This document shows positions 9,153 through 20,357 of a stretch of DNA of 32,324 nt, one piece after another. Location: positions 1 to 32,324 of the forward strand of contig CACAST010000014.1 in NCBI GenBank assembly GCA_902535185.1, in the 5' to 3' direction. Each line of letters starts with the position of its first letter. Position 1 is the stretch's first letter. The notes under the pieces were generated by a model. That model had not been told where the DNA came from, did no database searches, and saw nothing but the letters and a program-made list of their open reading frames with translations. The stretch is from an uncultured Prochlorococcus sp. GTDB lineage: Bacteria > Cyanobacteriota > Cyanobacteriia > PCC-6307 > Cyanobiaceae. Made by a program: the position numbers and the translations under genes.

Positions 9153-10691
9153 TTGTCTGAAATAAAAGAAGCGCGCTTACAAAAAGCTAGTTCACTCATT
9201 AATAAAGGATTTGCTTCTTACGCACAGAGCTTTAAGGTATCACATACTACCAGTTTTCTTATTCAAAAATTTGATTATCTAGAAAATGGTCAAGAGGAAG
9301 ACTTCAGTGTTTCTATTGCTGGTAGAGTTCTGGCAAAAAGGGTAATGGGTAAAATTGCTTTTTTCACAATAAGCGATCAAGAAGGTCAGATTCAGCTTTA
9401 TCTAGATAAAAGGATTATAAATTTCAATTTAGAAAAACAAAAATTACTTTCTTTTGAAGATCTCAAGGAAATAGTTGATATTGGTGATTGGATAGGCGTC
9501 TATGGAACTATTAAAAAAACTAATAAAGGTGAGCTTTCAATTAAAGTAGAAAAATGGGAAATGTTATCCAAATCATTACAACCTCTCCCAGATAAATGGC
9601 ATGGATTGACTGATATTGAAAAAAGATATAGACAACGTTATTTAGATTTAATAGTAAATCCTCACTCTAAAAATGTATTTAAAACCAGAGCGAAATGTAT
9701 AAGTTTTATAAGAAAATGGCTAGATAATAGAAATTTTTTAGAGATAGAGACTCCAATTCTGCAATCTGAAGCTGGTGGTGCTGAAGCAAGACCATTTATA
9801 ACTCATCACAATACGTTAGATATTCCGTTGTATTTAAGAATAGCTACAGAATTACATTTAAAGAGAATGGTTGTTGGAGGTTTTGAGAAAGTATATGAAT
9901 TGGGAAGGATCTTCCGTAATGAGGGGATAAGTACAAGGCATAATCCAGAGTTCACTTCAGTTGAAATTTATGAAGCTTATTCTGATTATGTAGATATGAT
10001 GAATTTAACTGAAGAATTGATTAAAGCCATCGTAGCTGATGCATGTGGGTCTTTAATTATAAATTATCAAAATAAAGAAATTGATTTTTCTAAGCCTTGG
10101 TCAAGAATATCCATGAAAGCTATTGTCAAAAAATATACTGGGATTGATTTTGATTCTTTCAGCGGAGACTTTCTAGCAGCAAAAAAAGCCGTTAAAAATA
10201 TCAATGTTGATTGTTCTAATAAAGTAAATACTATGGGAAGACTTTTGAACGAGGTCTTCGAGCAAAAAGTAGAATCAAAACTTATAGAACCAACTTTTGT
10301 TATTGATTATCCTGTTGAAATTTCTCCTCTAGCTAGGCCTCATCCTGATAATAAAGAAATAGTTCAGAGATTTGAATTATTCATTGTTGGTCGAGAACTG
10401 GCAAATGCGTTTAGTGAGTTGATAGATCCAGTAGATCAAAGAGAAAGAATGCAATTACAGCAATCTCTTAGAGATGAAGGAGATCTTGAGGCTCACTGTA
10501 TAGATGAAGATTTTCTGAATGCTTTAGAGATTGGCATGCCGCCTACGGGAGGATTAGGTATAGGCATTGATAGGCTAATTATGTTAATTACTAATAGTGC
10601 ATCGATAAGAGATGTAATCCCTTTCCCATTGTTAAAACCAGAAATAACTTCCAAAAAAAGTGAAAAATTACCCTCGAATGAAGTAAAATAG
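9153..10691 (+). CDS. lysS: Lysyl-tRNA synthetase, class II
   Basis: A 512-residue class II synthetase charging tRNA-Lys. An N-terminal OB-fold anticodon-binding domain (about 50-150: [23 protein letters not shown]) leads into the catalytic core. The core has motif 2 ([21 protein letters not shown]), the substrate segment [21 protein letters not shown] and motif 3 ([16 protein letters not shown]). The start is TTG ([14 protein letters not shown]...); no nearer ATG fits. Length is normal for bacteria. It lies between rpaB and a small conserved gene on the same strand. Confidence 0.97.
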   Translation: MSEIKEARLQKASSLINKGFASYAQSFKVSHTTSFLIQKFDYLENGQEEDFSVSIAGRVLAKRVMGKIAFFTISDQEGQIQLYLDKRIINFNLEKQKLLSFEDLKEIVDIGDWIGVYGTIKKTNKGELSIKVEKWEMLSKSLQPLPDKWHGLTDIEKRYRQRYLDLIVNPHSKNVFKTRAKCISFIRKWLDNRNFLEIETPILQSEAGGAEARPFITHHNTLDIPLYLRIATELHLKRMVVGGFEKVYELGRIFRNEGISTRHNPEFTSVEIYEAYSDYVDMMNLTEELIKAIVADACGSLIINYQNKEIDFSKPWSRISMKAIVKKYTGIDFDSFSGDFLAAKKAVKNINVDCSNKVNTMGRLLNEVFEQKVESKLIEPTFVIDYPVEISPLARPHPDNKEIVQRFELFIVGRELANAFSELIDPVDQRERMQLQQSLRDEGDLEAHCIDEDFLNALEIGMPPTGGLGIGIDRLIMLITNSASIRDVIPFPLLKPEITSKKSEKLPSNEVK

Positions 10692-10720
10692 TTAAATTAA
10701 TCCAATACGAAATTTTTTAA

Positions 10721-10966
10721 ATGAGTGGTGAACGTGTTGGTTTCCGTTTCAAACACGCGGATGCAGTAGTAAAAAGAAATCCTCAAGGCCGATCAAGAAG
10801 AGGATGGGTTATTGAACCAGTAGAGCAAACTACAAGTAGGGGTACAAAAATGCCTGCATACAAAATTCGTTGGAGAGATAGCGAGAGGCCAGAAACTGTA
10901 CTGCAGCATATGTTAATTGCAGATCCAGATCCTTCTCCACCTCCAAGTTCAGTAAGTTTAGATTGA
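10721..10966 (+). CDS. Conserved small protein of unknown function
   Basis: An 81-residue protein starting at ATG 29 bases after lysS. The first half is basic (FKHADAVVKRNPQGRSRRGW), then comes a core that looks beta-rich (VIEPVEQTTSRGTKMPAYKIRW), and the end is acidic and proline-rich (ADPDPSPPPSS). No membrane helix, signal or cysteine is present. The pattern resembles small SH3-like cyanobacterial proteins of unknown role, and I do not recognise a characterised family. Codon use and composition fit the neighbours, so it is probably a real gene. It converges on smpB across 26 bases. Confidence 0.8.
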   Translation: MSGERVGFRFKHADAVVKRNPQGRSRRGWVIEPVEQTTSRGTKMPAYKIRWRDSERPETVLQHMLIADPDPSPPPSSVSLD

Positions 10967-10992
10967 TATTTTCAATAATTCTGCCTAATCTT

Positions 10993-11487
10993 TTATCTTT
11001 TTAGTGCAGAGTTGATTTCTTTTTTTATGCTTTTATGCTTTTCATCTTGTCGTTTGTCATGTAATTTTTTCCCTTTACCAACTCCAATAGTTAGTTTTAT
11101 CCATGAGCCTTTTAAATAAAGAGATAATGGAACAATAGTCATTCCTTTTTTTTCAGTATTAGATTTTATTTTCATTATTTCTTTTTTATGTAGTAGCAAC
11201 TTTCTATTTCTTAGTGGATCATGATTAAAGAAAGACCCAACATTTTTATGTGGTGAAATGTGAACATTTAATAATAAGATCTCACCATCTCTGAATGAAC
11301 AGTATCCGTCTCTTAAATTTGCGTTTCCGTTTCTAATGGACTTTACTTCAGTCCCTAAAAGCTCAATTCCAGCTTCGATTGTTTCAGATATTGCATATTG
11401 AAATTTTGCATATCTATTATCAGCTAGAAGTTTAAAATTATTTGCTTTATTAGTATTTTTTTTAACTTTGTTTGAATTTTTTGCCAT
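10993..11487 (-). CDS. smpB: SsrA-binding protein SmpB
   Basis: A 164-residue tmRNA-binding protein for trans-translation, rescuing stalled ribosomes. Family marks are [20 protein letters not shown] near 22-41, the motif [19 protein letters not shown], and the basic C-terminal tail ([21 protein letters not shown]) that enters the decoding channel. The Lys-rich N-terminus is slightly extended. Its RNA partner ssrA is not in this window. It is divergent from ruvB across 52 bases. Confidence 0.97.
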   Translation of the reverse strand: MAKNSNKVKKNTNKANNFKLLADNRYAKFQYAISETIEAGIELLGTEVKSIRNGNANLRDGYCSFRDGEILLLNVHISPHKNVGSFFNHDPLRNRKLLLHKKEIMKIKSNTEKKGMTIVPLSLYLKGSWIKLTIGVGKGKKLHDKRQDEKHKSIKKEINSALKR

Positions 11488-11539
11488 TTTAGTTGTAAAA
11501 AATCTTTCTACTCAGAACAATTGCAATTAACCTTTCATT

Positions 11540-12598
11540 ATGGCAATAATTTCTTCCAATATAGGCGATAGTGACTTTTCTTTTCGTAAAAAAGAACTAA
11601 GGCTAGTTGATTCAAAAAACATTCCAGAAGAAAAGAGAAATAATAATTTGAACTTAGCCAGGCCTCTAAATTTAAAAGAATTTATTGGCCAAGAACAACT
11701 TAAATCTTCTTTAAGGATAGCTATAGATGCTTCAATTATTAGAAAAGAACCTTTGGAGCATACCCTTTTACATGGACAGCCTGGTCTAGGTAAGACTACT
11801 CTTGCTTTTTTGATAGCCCACGAATTGAATACAAAATGTAGGATTGCGACTGCACCAGCAATTGAAAGACCTAGAGATATTGTAGGTTTACTTCTTGGAT
11901 TAAAAGAAGGTGAAGTTTTATTTATCGATGAAATACATCGCTTAAATAGGTTAACTGAAGAGTTGTTATATTCTGCAATGGAGGATTTTAGACTTGACTT
12001 AACTATGGGAGCTAATAGAGGAGCCCGTTGCAGAACAATTAATCTTCCTAGGTTTACTCTGATTGGCGCGACAACTAAATTAGCCTCAATTAGTGCACCT
12101 CTAAAAGATAGATTTGGGATATCTCAGAAAATTGAATTCTATACATGTGATGAATTAAAACAAATTATTGTTAATTTCTCCCGATTAATAAACCTCCATT
12201 TAGAAGATGAAGCATCTTATGATTTAGCAAAGATTTCTCGAGGGACTCCAAGAATTGCTTTAAGATTATTAAGACGAATTAGAGATTATGCTCAAGTTGT
12301 TATGAAAACTAATATTATCTCAGTGAATTTAATAAAAAAAGCTTTAAATTCTTACCAAATAGACGAAAAAGGATTGGATTCTTTAGATAGACACTATTTA
12401 TCTTTTCTTAATCAAAACAATAATATTCCAACTGGTCTTGATTCAATTGCATCTGGGTTGGGCGATGATTCTTCAATGTTAGAATTTGTAGTTGAGCCAT
12501 ATCTCATTAAAATCGGTTTTATCAAGAGAACTCCTCGAGGAAGATTGCTTACTGCTTTAGGAAAAAAGTACATTGATTCAAAAGATGATAACTTTTAA
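11540..12598 (+). CDS. ruvB: Holliday junction branch-migration helicase RuvB
   Basis: A 352-residue AAA+ motor that, with RuvA, migrates Holliday junctions. Walker A is GQPGLGKTT (79-87) with Gln where most RuvB proteins have Pro. Walker B is FIDEIHR (128-134), sensor 1 is GATTK, and the arginine-finger/sensor 2 region is [19 protein letters not shown]-terminal winged helix follows ([21 protein letters not shown]). The N-terminus is about 20 residues longer than the E. coli protein. Its end overlaps the TPR gene by 14 bases, suggesting translational coupling. Confidence 0.97.
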   Translation: MAIISSNIGDSDFSFRKKELRLVDSKNIPEEKRNNNLNLARPLNLKEFIGQEQLKSSLRIAIDASIIRKEPLEHTLLHGQPGLGKTTLAFLIAHELNTKCRIATAPAIERPRDIVGLLLGLKEGEVLFIDEIHRLNRLTEELLYSAMEDFRLDLTMGANRGARCRTINLPRFTLIGATTKLASISAPLKDRFGISQKIEFYTCDELKQIIVNFSRLINLHLEDEASYDLAKISRGTPRIALRLLRRIRDYAQVVMKTNIISVNLIKKALNSYQIDEKGLDSLDRHYLSFLNQNNNIPTGLDSIASGLGDDSSMLEFVVEPYLIKIGFIKRTPRGRLLTALGKKYIDSKDDNF

Positions 12599-13373
12599 AA
12601 AAGTTAAGGTTTGTTTTTTATTAATTTTTATTTTTTTCAATATTTTTTATATTGCACCATGTTATTCATTATCTTTGAGAGAGGATTTGTTTAAAAATGC
12701 GTTAGATCTTAGTTCAGGCGGAAAATTTAATCTCGCTTTACAAGAATGGAATCAATATCTCGATTCTTATCCTGATGATGCTGCAGCTTTTAGCAATAGA
12801 GGAAATGTAAGACTTGTTGTAGGAGATTTTAAGGGATCAATAGATGACCAAAATAAGTCAATAAGCTTGAATCCTAGTGAAATAGATCCTTATATTAACA
12901 GGGGGATAGCTGAGGAAGCATTGGGTTTATGGTCGCAAGCGAAAAAGGATTATATGTTCGTTATTTCCATAGATAGTAAGAATTTCTCTGCATTATATAA
13001 TTTAGCTAACGTCGAAGGATCTACATCTCATTGGGATAAAGCAAGAGATTTATTCTCAAAAGCTGCTTTATATAATCCAGGATTTGCCATGGCTAGGTCA
13101 AGTTTGGCATTAGCAGATTTCCAGTTGGGAAATATTGATGAAGCTGAAAAAGAATTAATAAAGTTAATTAGACGTTATCCAACTTTTGCAGATGCTAGGG
13201 CAGCTTTAACAGCTTTGAATTGGTCTAATGGTGAAGCTGGTAAAGCAGAGAGTAATTGGATAGCGGTAACTGAATTAGATCCTAGATATAGTGATGAAGA
13301 ATGGTTAAAAAAAATAAGAAGATGGCCTCCAAAACCAATTAAAGATTTAATGAATTTTATCGATTTAAAATAA
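12585..13373 (+). CDS. Tetratricopeptide-repeat protein with signal peptide
   Basis: A 262-residue protein starting at ATG 12585, inside the last 14 bases of ruvB; an in-frame TTG at 12573 would lengthen the signal region with no clear gain. A basic N-terminus and a hydrophobic stretch ([20 protein letters not shown]) look like an export signal, so the mature protein is probably periplasmic or thylakoid-lumenal. About five TPR units follow, e.g. [20 protein letters not shown] and [25 protein letters not shown] proteins act as assembly scaffolds; the partner is unknown. It may be cotranscribed with ruvB and the M20 gene (3-base gap). Confidence 0.88.
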   Translation: MITFKKVKVCFLLIFIFFNIFYIAPCYSLSLREDLFKNALDLSSGGKFNLALQEWNQYLDSYPDDAAAFSNRGNVRLVVGDFKGSIDDQNKSISLNPSEIDPYINRGIAEEALGLWSQAKKDYMFVISIDSKNFSALYNLANVEGSTSHWDKARDLFSKAALYNPGFAMARSSLALADFQLGNIDEAEKELIKLIRRYPTFADARAALTALNWSNGEAGKAESNWIAVTELDPRYSDEEWLKKIRRWPPKPIKDLMNFIDLK

Positions 13374-13376
13374 CTA

Positions 13377-14567
13377 ATGAATAGAGATCAGTTACATAAA
13401 AAAATTGATTCGTTTAATGATGAACTCATTAACTTAAGAAGACATATCCATGAACATCCCGAATTAAGTGGACTTGAAAATCAAACAGCGATCTTGATCA
13501 GTGGTTTTTTAAAAGATATTGGTTGGAATGTTAGAGAATCTATAGGTAGGACTGGAGTTATAGCTGATTTTGGCCCTCTAGATAAAGGTATTATAGGTTT
13601 AAGAGTGGATATGGATGCTTTGCCAATATTTGAGGAAACAAAATTAAGTTTTTCTTCAAAAGTAGATGGAGTTATGCATGCCTGTGGTCACGATTTACAT
13701 ATCTCGATTGGATTGGGTGTGGCAAAAATTATTAAGGATTTAAAACTAAATTTTGGGACTAGGATAATTTTTCAGCCTGCTGAAGAAATTGCGAGTGGAG
13801 CAAGATGGATGATTAAGGATGGAGCAACTAATGGTTTAACCTATATTTTGGGAGTACATGTCTACCCCGATTTATCCGTAGGTACTATTGGCATTAAAGA
13901 GGGAAGTTTAACTGCAGCTGCTGGAGAACTTAGAGTTGAGATTAAAGGAAAATCAGGCCATGGTGCTCGACCTCATGAAGGAGTTGATGCTATTTGGGCG
14001 GCCTCAAAAGTTATCTCGGGAATTCAAGAATCAATAACACGGAAGTTAGACCCCCTTGATCCATTAGTAATAACTTTTGGGAAAATAAATGGTGGCAATG
14101 CATTCAATGTTCTTGCAGAAAAGGTTAATTTAATTGGTACTGTTAGATGCACTAATCGTACAGTATTTACGAATATCGGTAATTGGCTCAATGAAAATAT
14201 TACTTCTTTAGCTAATAGTTGTGGAGCTGACGCAAAAGTAATATTTAGAAAAATTACTCCTTCAGTTAATAATAGTTCTGAAATTAATAGAGTCTTCAGA
14301 GAATCCGGAATTAAGGTTTTGGGTCAAAAAAATGTAATCGAATTACAAAAACCATCATTAGGAGCTGAGGATTTCGCTGAATTCTTAAATGAAATTCCTG
14401 GAGCTATGTTTAGGCTTGGGGTTTCTAGTTCCAATGGATGTGCTCCTCTTCATAGTTCTAAATTTGATCCGGATGAAAGAGCTATTGCTGTTGGAATTAA
14501 AGTGATAACAGAATCCATAGTAAAATTAAATAATGAAAATTTAATACTATTGGCAGATGAAAATTAA
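13377..14567 (+). CDS. M20-family amidohydrolase (N-acyl amino acid hydrolase-like)
   Basis: A 396-residue M20D-type metal-dependent amidohydrolase, expected to release an amino acid from an N-acyl or conjugated form in the cytosol. Metal-site residues are visible in MHACGHD (100-106), the Glu pair in QPAEEIASGA (136-137), LGVHVYPDL (His161) and a C-terminal LHSSKF. The lid/dimerisation domain has KGKSGHGARPHEGVDA. Relatives include hippurate hydrolase, IAA-amino acid hydrolase and N-acetyl-diaminopimelate deacetylase; the substrate cannot be chosen from sequence alone. The 71-residue gene begins 11 bases before its stop. Confidence 0.9.
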   Translation: MNRDQLHKKIDSFNDELINLRRHIHEHPELSGLENQTAILISGFLKDIGWNVRESIGRTGVIADFGPLDKGIIGLRVDMDALPIFEETKLSFSSKVDGVMHACGHDLHISIGLGVAKIIKDLKLNFGTRIIFQPAEEIASGARWMIKDGATNGLTYILGVHVYPDLSVGTIGIKEGSLTAAAGELRVEIKGKSGHGARPHEGVDAIWAASKVISGIQESITRKLDPLDPLVITFGKINGGNAFNVLAEKVNLIGTVRCTNRTVFTNIGNWLNENITSLANSCGADAKVIFRKITPSVNNSSEINRVFRESGIKVLGQKNVIELQKPSLGAEDFAEFLNEIPGAMFRLGVSSSNGCAPLHSSKFDPDERAIAVGIKVITESIVKLNNENLILLADEN

Positions 14568-14772
14568 TAAAAGATTTATTTTATCTTTTGTGGCTCCTTT
14601 CATGATCTTCATATCTGCCATCGGATTAATATTTAGGGATAATTCCAAGAAGATTTTTTATTTACCTATTGGCTTAATGGGGATTGTAATTATTTTGGAG
14701 AGGGGTATGAGTAGACAATTGGATAGAAAAAATATTTTAAAAAAGATAAAGTCTTATCAAAAAAATAAATAA
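14557..14772 (+). CDS. Small two-helix membrane protein of unknown function
   Basis: A 71-residue protein whose ATG overlaps the amidohydrolase stop by 11 bases. Two hydrophobic helices (about 7-26, FILSFVAPFMIFISAIGLIF, and 32-48, IFYLPIGLMGIVIILER) are joined by a short polar turn, and the C-terminus is strongly basic (RQLDRKNILKKIKSYQKNK). I recognise no family. Coupling to the M20 gene suggests co-expression. Its stop codon lies inside an A/T-only palindrome that probably ends the transcript. Confidence 0.75.
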   Translation: MKINKRFILSFVAPFMIFISAIGLIFRDNSKKIFYLPIGLMGIVIILERGMSRQLDRKNILKKIKSYQKNK

Positions 14773-14790
14773 AATTATTTTATTTATTTT
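14762..14790 (+). terminator. A/T-only palindrome, putative transcription end of the ruvB-TPR-M20 run
   Basis: A perfect 14-base inverted repeat (AAAATAAATAAAAT, one T, ATTTTATTTATTTT) spans the stop codon of the 71-residue gene and ends in a T-rich run. It has no G or C, so stability is limited, but it lies just where the upstream operon should end and about 50 bases before the riboswitch. It could terminate in either direction. Confidence 0.5.
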
Positions 14791-14842
14791 CACGCAATAT
14801 AAGATGACTTATTTTTAGAAAAGAGCTATTAATAAGATAAAT

Positions 14843-14925
14843 ACTAGGGGTGCTAAGAAATTTAACTTAGCTGAGATCATACCCTTTGAACCTGAATCAT
14901 TAAAGTCGATGCAGGGAAGTGGAGA
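14843..14925 (+). promoter_or_regulatory. TPP riboswitch (THI element) upstream of thiC
   Basis: The conserved thiamin pyrophosphate aptamer pieces appear in order: AGGGGTGC (14846-14853), a P3-like stem TAAG...CTTAGC, then CTGAGATCATACCCTTTGAACCTGA (14871-14895), and closing GATGCAGGGAAGT (14908-14920). A short P1 helix ACT/AGT joins the ends. It lies 44 bases before the thiC ATG. The known role is to bind TPP and turn thiamin synthesis down. No hairpin with a T-run follows, so control is more likely at translation initiation than by termination. A weak -10-like TAAGAT precedes it at 14834-14839. Confidence 0.95.
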
Positions 14926-14968
14926 TTTGATCAAACTTTAGTAATAACACTTTTAAAAATTAAGAATT

Positions 14969-16339
14969 ATGAGAAGTTCTTGGATTAAGCCTCGCCTTGG
15001 GAAAGACAATGTAACTCAGATGAACTTTGCGAGAAATGGACATATCACTGAAGAAATGGATTTTGTTGCTAAAAAAGAGAATCTACCTTCTTCTTTAATA
15101 ATGGAGGAAGTGGCAAGAGGAAGATTAATTATTCCAGCTAATATTAATCATTTGAATCTTGAACCAATGTCTATAGGTATTGCCTCTAGATGCAAAGTGA
15201 ATGCCAATATTGGTGCTTCACCTAATGCAAGTGATATCAATGAAGAAGTAGAAAAGCTCAAACTTGCTGTTAAATATGGTGCTGATACGGTTATGGATCT
15301 TTCTACGGGAGGAGTAAATTTAGATGAAGTCCGAAAAGCAATTATTCAAGAATCTCCTGTTCCCATTGGAACTGTTCCTGTTTATCAAGCTTTAGAAAGT
15401 GTTCATGGTTCAATAGATAGACTAACTGAAGACGATTTTCTTCATATTATTGAAAAACATTGTCAGCAAGGTGTAGATTATCAAACTATTCATGCTGGTT
15501 TATTAATAGAGCATTTGCCAAAAGTTAAAGGAAGAATTACTGGAATTGTCAGTAGAGGGGGAGGAATTTTAGCCCAATGGATGTTACACCATTTTAAACA
15601 AAATCCTCTCTATACAAGGTTTGATGATATCTGTGAGATTTTCAAGAAATATGATTGTACTTTTTCTCTTGGAGATTCACTAAGGCCTGGATGTTTGCAT
15701 GATGCTTCTGATGATGCTCAGCTAGCTGAATTGAAGACCTTAGGCGAGCTTACTAGAAGAGCATGGGAACATAATGTTCAAGTAATGGTTGAAGGTCCTG
15801 GTCATGTACCCATGGATCAAATTGAGTTTAATGTAAGAAAGCAAATGGAAGAATGTTCAGAAGCCCCTTTCTATGTACTTGGTCCATTAGTAACAGATAT
15901 TTCTCCTGGTTATGACCATATATCAAGTGCAATTGGAGCCGCGATGGCAGGGTGGTATGGAACTTCTATGCTATGTTATGTAACCCCAAAAGAACATCTA
16001 GGACTTCCAAATGCAGAAGATGTACGAGAAGGATTAATTGCTTATAAAATAGCTGCTCATGCTGCTGATATAGCAAGACATAGAGCTGGCGCTCGGGATC
16101 GAGATGATGAACTTAGTCATGCAAGGTATAACTTCGATTGGAATAAACAATTCGAACTTTCATTAGATCCAGAAAGGGCAAAACAGTACCATGATGAAAC
16201 ACTCCCTGAAGAGATCTTTAAAAAGGCTGAGTTTTGTTCAATGTGTGGTCCAAAACATTGTCCAATGAATTCAAAGATTTCAGATGAATCTCTAGATCAG
16301 CTTAAAGATAAACTTGAAGAATGTAATACTTCAGTCTAG
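14969..16339 (+). CDS. thiC: Phosphomethylpyrimidine synthase ThiC
   Basis: A 456-residue radical SAM enzyme that rearranges aminoimidazole ribotide to hydroxymethylpyrimidine phosphate for thiamin synthesis. The non-canonical cluster motif CSMCGPKHC supplies Cys423, Cys426 and Cys431. Core segments such as [27 protein letters not shown] and [14 protein letters not shown] are typical. The N-terminus [18 protein letters not shown] fits the shorter cyanobacterial form lacking the extra N-terminal domain of E. coli ThiC. A TPP riboswitch lies directly upstream. It is convergent with tkt across 14 bases. Confidence 0.98.
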   Translation: MRSSWIKPRLGKDNVTQMNFARNGHITEEMDFVAKKENLPSSLIMEEVARGRLIIPANINHLNLEPMSIGIASRCKVNANIGASPNASDINEEVEKLKLAVKYGADTVMDLSTGGVNLDEVRKAIIQESPVPIGTVPVYQALESVHGSIDRLTEDDFLHIIEKHCQQGVDYQTIHAGLLIEHLPKVKGRITGIVSRGGGILAQWMLHHFKQNPLYTRFDDICEIFKKYDCTFSLGDSLRPGCLHDASDDAQLAELKTLGELTRRAWEHNVQVMVEGPGHVPMDQIEFNVRKQMEECSEAPFYVLGPLVTDISPGYDHISSAIGAAMAGWYGTSMLCYVTPKEHLGLPNAEDVREGLIAYKIAAHAADIARHRAGARDRDDELSHARYNFDWNKQFELSLDPERAKQYHDETLPEEIFKKAEFCSMCGPKHCPMNSKISDESLDQLKDKLEECNTSV

Positions 16340-16353
16340 TTATCAATTACAAG

Positions 16354-18360
16354 TTATAGAATTTCCTTCGTTTTATTAACTACGTTTTCGACTGTAAATC
16401 CAAAATTTTTCATACATTCTCCTCCTGGTGCTGATGCACCAAACCTATCCATAGTGATACAAATACCATCAAAACCTGTATATTTATGCCAACCAAATGA
16501 ATGGGCAGCTTCTACTACAACTCTCTTTTTCACACTACTAGGTAAAACACTTTCTTTGTAAGTTTCTTCTTGCTCTTCGAAAAGTTCTATACAAGGCATA
16601 GAAACAACTCTAATTTTTTTACCTAAGCTTGAAATTTCCTTACTTGCTTCAATGCAAAGATTTAGTTCGCTTCCAGTACCAATAAATATTAGATCTGGCG
16701 TACCTTCGCAATCCGAAACTATATATCCTCCTAGGGCGACTTTGTCGATCGAGGTATTTTCTTGATTTGGCATACCTTGTCTACTTAAACAAAGGGCAGA
16801 AGGCCTTTTTCTATTTTGAATAGCAAGTTTATAAGCTCCACTTGTTTCATTTCCATCTCCTGGTCTGAAAACTAGCATGTTAGGCATTGCACGAAGTGAA
16901 GGGATAGTTTCAATAGGTTGATGTGTTGGGCCGTCTTCTCCTACACCAATTGAATCGTGGGTTAATACATAGATCACTCCTAGTTCGCTGAGTGCCGAAA
17001 GCCTCATTGAACCTCTCATATAATCTGCGAAAACAAGGAAGGTTCCACCATAAGGAATAAGACCACTATCGTGATAGGCAATGCCATTAAGTACAGCTGC
17101 CATTGCATGCTCTCTTACACCAAAGTGTAAATATCTTTTTTCAGGACTATGAGGCTGAAATGACCCGGTTTCTCCTTTGATGTCTGTGTAGTTAGAGTGA
17201 GTTAAATCTGCGGATCCACCAATTAATTCAGGCAGGTTAGGACCTAGTGCACCTAAACATATTTGTGAATGTTTTCTGGTGGCTAATCCTTTATCATCAG
17301 GTGTATAAGAAGGGAGATCTGAGTCCCAATTTTCAGGTAATTGGCCTTTTAACATTCTGTGTAACTCGGCTCCTTCAGAAGGATATTTTTTTTGATATTC
17401 TTCAAATCTAGAATCCCATTCTTTCTCTAAGTTTTCGCCTTTGTTTATTGATTTTCTAAAATGCGCATATACTTCATCTGGTATTTCAAATGGAGGATAT
17501 TCCCAATTAAGAAACTCTCTAGTTAATGCAGCTTCTTCTTCTCCAACAGCGGCTCCATGAATTCCAGCAGTATCTGATTTATTCGGAGAACCATAACCTA
17601 TGGTTGTAGAAATTTTAATAATTGAAGGTTTGTCTGTAATTAATTTTGCTTTTTCGATAGCTTCAGTTATTCCTTTAACATCATGATTCCCATCTTCAAC
17701 ATGTTGTACATGCCATCCATAAGCTTCGTATCTTTTTAAAACATCTTCGGTGAAAGAAACGTCGGTTCGCCCATCAATTGTAATTTGATTATCGTCATAG
17801 AGTGCAATTAATTTTCCAAGCTTAAGGTGACCAGCTAATGAGCAGGCCTCTGATGCAATACCTTCTTGATTACATCCGTCTCCCATTATTACGTATGTAT
17901 AGTGATCAACGATATTGCAATCAGGCTTATTAAATTTAGCTGCTAAGTGAGTTTCAGCTATTGCTAAACCAACTGCATTTGAAATTCCAGCTCCAAGAGG
18001 ACCAGCTGTAACCTCAACACCTTCAGTTTCGAATGTTTCTGGATGTCCAGGAGTTTTTGATCCCCATTGTCTAAATTCTTTAATATCTTCTATAGAAACT
18101 GATTTGTATCCTGTCAAATGAAGCAAAGAATATAAAAGCATACAGCCATGACCAGCTGATAAGACAAAACGGTCTCTATTGAACCATTTCGGGTTATTTG
18201 GGTTGTGATTAAGAATGTTTTGCCATAATGCATAACCCATAGGAGCACACCCCATTGGTAGGCCAGGATGTCCACTATTAGATTTATTTACTGCATCTAC
18301 AGCAAGCATTCTTATACTATTTACACAAAGTGATTCTAATGAAACAGATGCAGCGACCAT
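16354..18360 (-). CDS. tkt: Transketolase
   Basis: A 668-residue thiamin-diphosphate enzyme of the Calvin cycle and pentose phosphate pathway that moves two-carbon units between sugar phosphates. The N-terminal domain has [19 protein letters not shown] and the ThDP/Mg motif [19 protein letters not shown]. The Pyr domain has [17 protein letters not shown] (catalytic Glu) and the [16 protein letters not shown] loop with substrate-binding His. The start ATG gives [11 protein letters not shown]. It lies 43 bases downstream of fabF on the same strand. Its neighbour thiC makes the pyrimidine of its own cofactor. Confidence 0.98.
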   Translation of the reverse strand: MVAASVSLESLCVNSIRMLAVDAVNKSNSGHPGLPMGCAPMGYALWQNILNHNPNNPKWFNRDRFVLSAGHGCMLLYSLLHLTGYKSVSIEDIKEFRQWGSKTPGHPETFETEGVEVTAGPLGAGISNAVGLAIAETHLAAKFNKPDCNIVDHYTYVIMGDGCNQEGIASEACSLAGHLKLGKLIALYDDNQITIDGRTDVSFTEDVLKRYEAYGWHVQHVEDGNHDVKGITEAIEKAKLITDKPSIIKISTTIGYGSPNKSDTAGIHGAAVGEEEAALTREFLNWEYPPFEIPDEVYAHFRKSINKGENLEKEWDSRFEEYQKKYPSEGAELHRMLKGQLPENWDSDLPSYTPDDKGLATRKHSQICLGALGPNLPELIGGSADLTHSNYTDIKGETGSFQPHSPEKRYLHFGVREHAMAAVLNGIAYHDSGLIPYGGTFLVFADYMRGSMRLSALSELGVIYVLTHDSIGVGEDGPTHQPIETIPSLRAMPNMLVFRPGDGNETSGAYKLAIQNRKRPSALCLSRQGMPNQENTSIDKVALGGYIVSDCEGTPDLIFIGTGSELNLCIEASKEISSLGKKIRVVSMPCIELFEEQEETYKESVLPSSVKKRVVVEAAHSFGWHKYTGFDGICITMDRFGASAPGGECMKNFGFTVENVVNKTKEIL

Positions 18361-18403
18361 TGTTTTAAAAAAAGTTAAGTTTGAAATACAGAATTGGTTG
18401 TCT

Positions 18404-19648
18404 TTAATTCATTTTGCTGAAAGCAAGGCAAACATTGTGACCACCAAAGCCGAAAGAATTAGAAAGAGCAACTCCTACTTGAGCATCTCTCGCATTATTT
18501 GGTACATAATCAAGATCACATTCAGGATCTGGATTGACGTAGTTAATTGTAGGAGGGATAAAATTATGTGTCAAAGAAAGTATACAAGCTACAGCTTCTA
18601 TACCTCCTGAGCCTCCTAGGAGATGACCAGTCATCGACTTAGTAGAGCTTACAGGAATGAGGTAAGATCTGTCTCTAAAAATAGATTTAATTGCAGAAGT
18701 TTCATTTTTATCATTTGCTGATGTACTTGTTCCATGAGCATTTATGTAATCAACATTTTCAAGGCTAAGAGAAGCGTCTTCAATTGCTAATTTGATAGCT
18801 TCGGCGCCTCCAACCCCGCCTGGAGATGGAGCAGTAATATGATGAGCATCACATGTTGTTCCATATCCAACTATTTCTGCATAAATTCTAGCATTCCTTT
18901 TTTGTGCATTTTCTAAAGTTTCTAAAACGAGAATTCCAGATCCCTCTCCAATAACAAATCCATCTCTTTCTGCATCAAAAGGTCTGCTAGCAGTTTGAGG
19001 GCTTTCATTTCTGGAGGAAAGAGCTTTGGCACTGGCAAAACCAGCTACTCCGAGAGGCGTAATACTTGCTTCTGCTCCCCCACAGATCATTGCATCTGCT
19101 TTTCCAAGTTGGAGTAATCTAAAAGAATCACCAATTGCATTTGACCCTGCAGCGCAAGCTGTGGAAACAGAGGAACTTGGTCCTTTCGCACCCAAAGCGA
19201 TTGCAGCCAATCCAGTGGCCATGTTTGGAATCATCATTGGGACTGTAAACGGACTTACTCTTTTAGGTCCTTTATGACTCAATATTTGAGCTTGACTTTC
19301 CATAGTTAGTAAGCCTCCAACACCAGAACCAATAATCACTCCAATTCTTGATGCATTAGCTTCAGTTATTTCAAGTCCAGAATCCTTAAAAGCTTGCTTT
19401 GCAGCAATAACTCCAAACTGGGAAAAACGATCCCATCTTTTCGATTCTTTAGCTTCAATAAAATTTTCAGATTGAAGATTTTTTACTTCTGCAGCAAATT
19501 TGCAGGGATGTTGTTCAGGATCAAAGAGAGTAATATCTGAGACCCCATTGGTACCTTTTTGAAGACCGACTAAATATTCATCAATGTTATTGCCAATTGG
19601 AGTTACTGCTCCGATACCAGTAATAACTACTCGATGGAAATTTGGCAT
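18404..19648 (-). CDS. fabF: 3-oxoacyl-[acyl-carrier-protein] synthase II (FabF)
   Basis: A 414-residue elongating condensing enzyme of type II fatty acid synthesis. The catalytic triad is complete: Cys165 in STACAAGSN, His305 in [12 protein letters not shown] and His342 in [13 protein letters not shown]. The N-terminal [13 protein letters not shown] and C-terminal NSFGFGGHN are family-typical. It lies 6 bases after acpP, its carrier substrate, so the two form one transcription unit, perhaps with tkt. Confidence 0.98.
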   Translation of the reverse strand: MPNFHRVVITGIGAVTPIGNNIDEYLVGLQKGTNGVSDITLFDPEQHPCKFAAEVKNLQSENFIEAKESKRWDRFSQFGVIAAKQAFKDSGLEITEANASRIGVIIGSGVGGLLTMESQAQILSHKGPKRVSPFTVPMMIPNMATGLAAIALGAKGPSSSVSTACAAGSNAIGDSFRLLQLGKADAMICGGAEASITPLGVAGFASAKALSSRNESPQTASRPFDAERDGFVIGEGSGILVLETLENAQKRNARIYAEIVGYGTTCDAHHITAPSPGGVGGAEAIKLAIEDASLSLENVDYINAHGTSTSANDKNETSAIKSIFRDRSYLIPVSSTKSMTGHLLGGSGGIEAVACILSLTHNFIPPTINYVNPDPECDLDYVPNNARDAQVGVALSNSFGFGGHNVCLAFSKMN

Positions 19649-19654
19649 TCTTTA

Positions 19655-19894
19655 TTAACCTTTTTTTTCTTCGATAAATTTTACTGCATCGCCAACAGTT
19701 GAGATTCCTTCAGCTGCTTCATCTGGAATTTCAATATCAAAGGCTTCTTCTAAAGCCATCACCAGTTCAACAGTATCTAGGGAATCTGCACCTAAATCAT
19801 TCTGGAAATTTGAATCTGACTTTACTTCTCCTGCTTCAACACTTAATTGTTCTGAAACAATTGAACAGACTTTTTCGAGGATTTCTTGTGACAT
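19655..19894 (-). CDS. acpP: Acyl carrier protein
   Basis: A 79-residue acidic carrier protein. Ser38 in [16 protein letters not shown] takes the 4'-phosphopantetheine arm that holds growing acyl chains. Length and the helix pattern ([20 protein letters not shown]) are canonical. It is the first gene of the acpP-fabF pair and is divergent from psaC across 133 bases that must hold both promoters. Confidence 0.98.
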   Translation of the reverse strand: MSQEILEKVCSIVSEQLSVEAGEVKSDSNFQNDLGADSLDTVELVMALEEAFDIEIPDEAAEGISTVGDAVKFIEEKKG

Positions 19895-19985
19895 AGTTAT
19901 TAGAAATTACTAATTATCTTTATGATTTTATGCCCTAGAGTTAACAAGAGTGAAGCATATCTTAATTTTTTTAATTTCTTTGTAA

Positions 19986-20273
<288 letters not shown>

Positions 20274-20357
20274 TTCTTTTTATAGTGCAGTTTTAAGAGA
20301 GTCCATTTTTTAGTAAATGCGCATTTTATTTCAATATAATTGAAAAAAAAAGTTCGT

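Noticed and set aside
20274-20357. Possible glmS ribozyme or riboswitch before glmS.
   Set aside because: The spacer is only 84 bases, too short for the ribozyme, and its conserved core is absent. A palindrome AAATGCGCATTT (20315-20326) has no useful loop and is probably chance.
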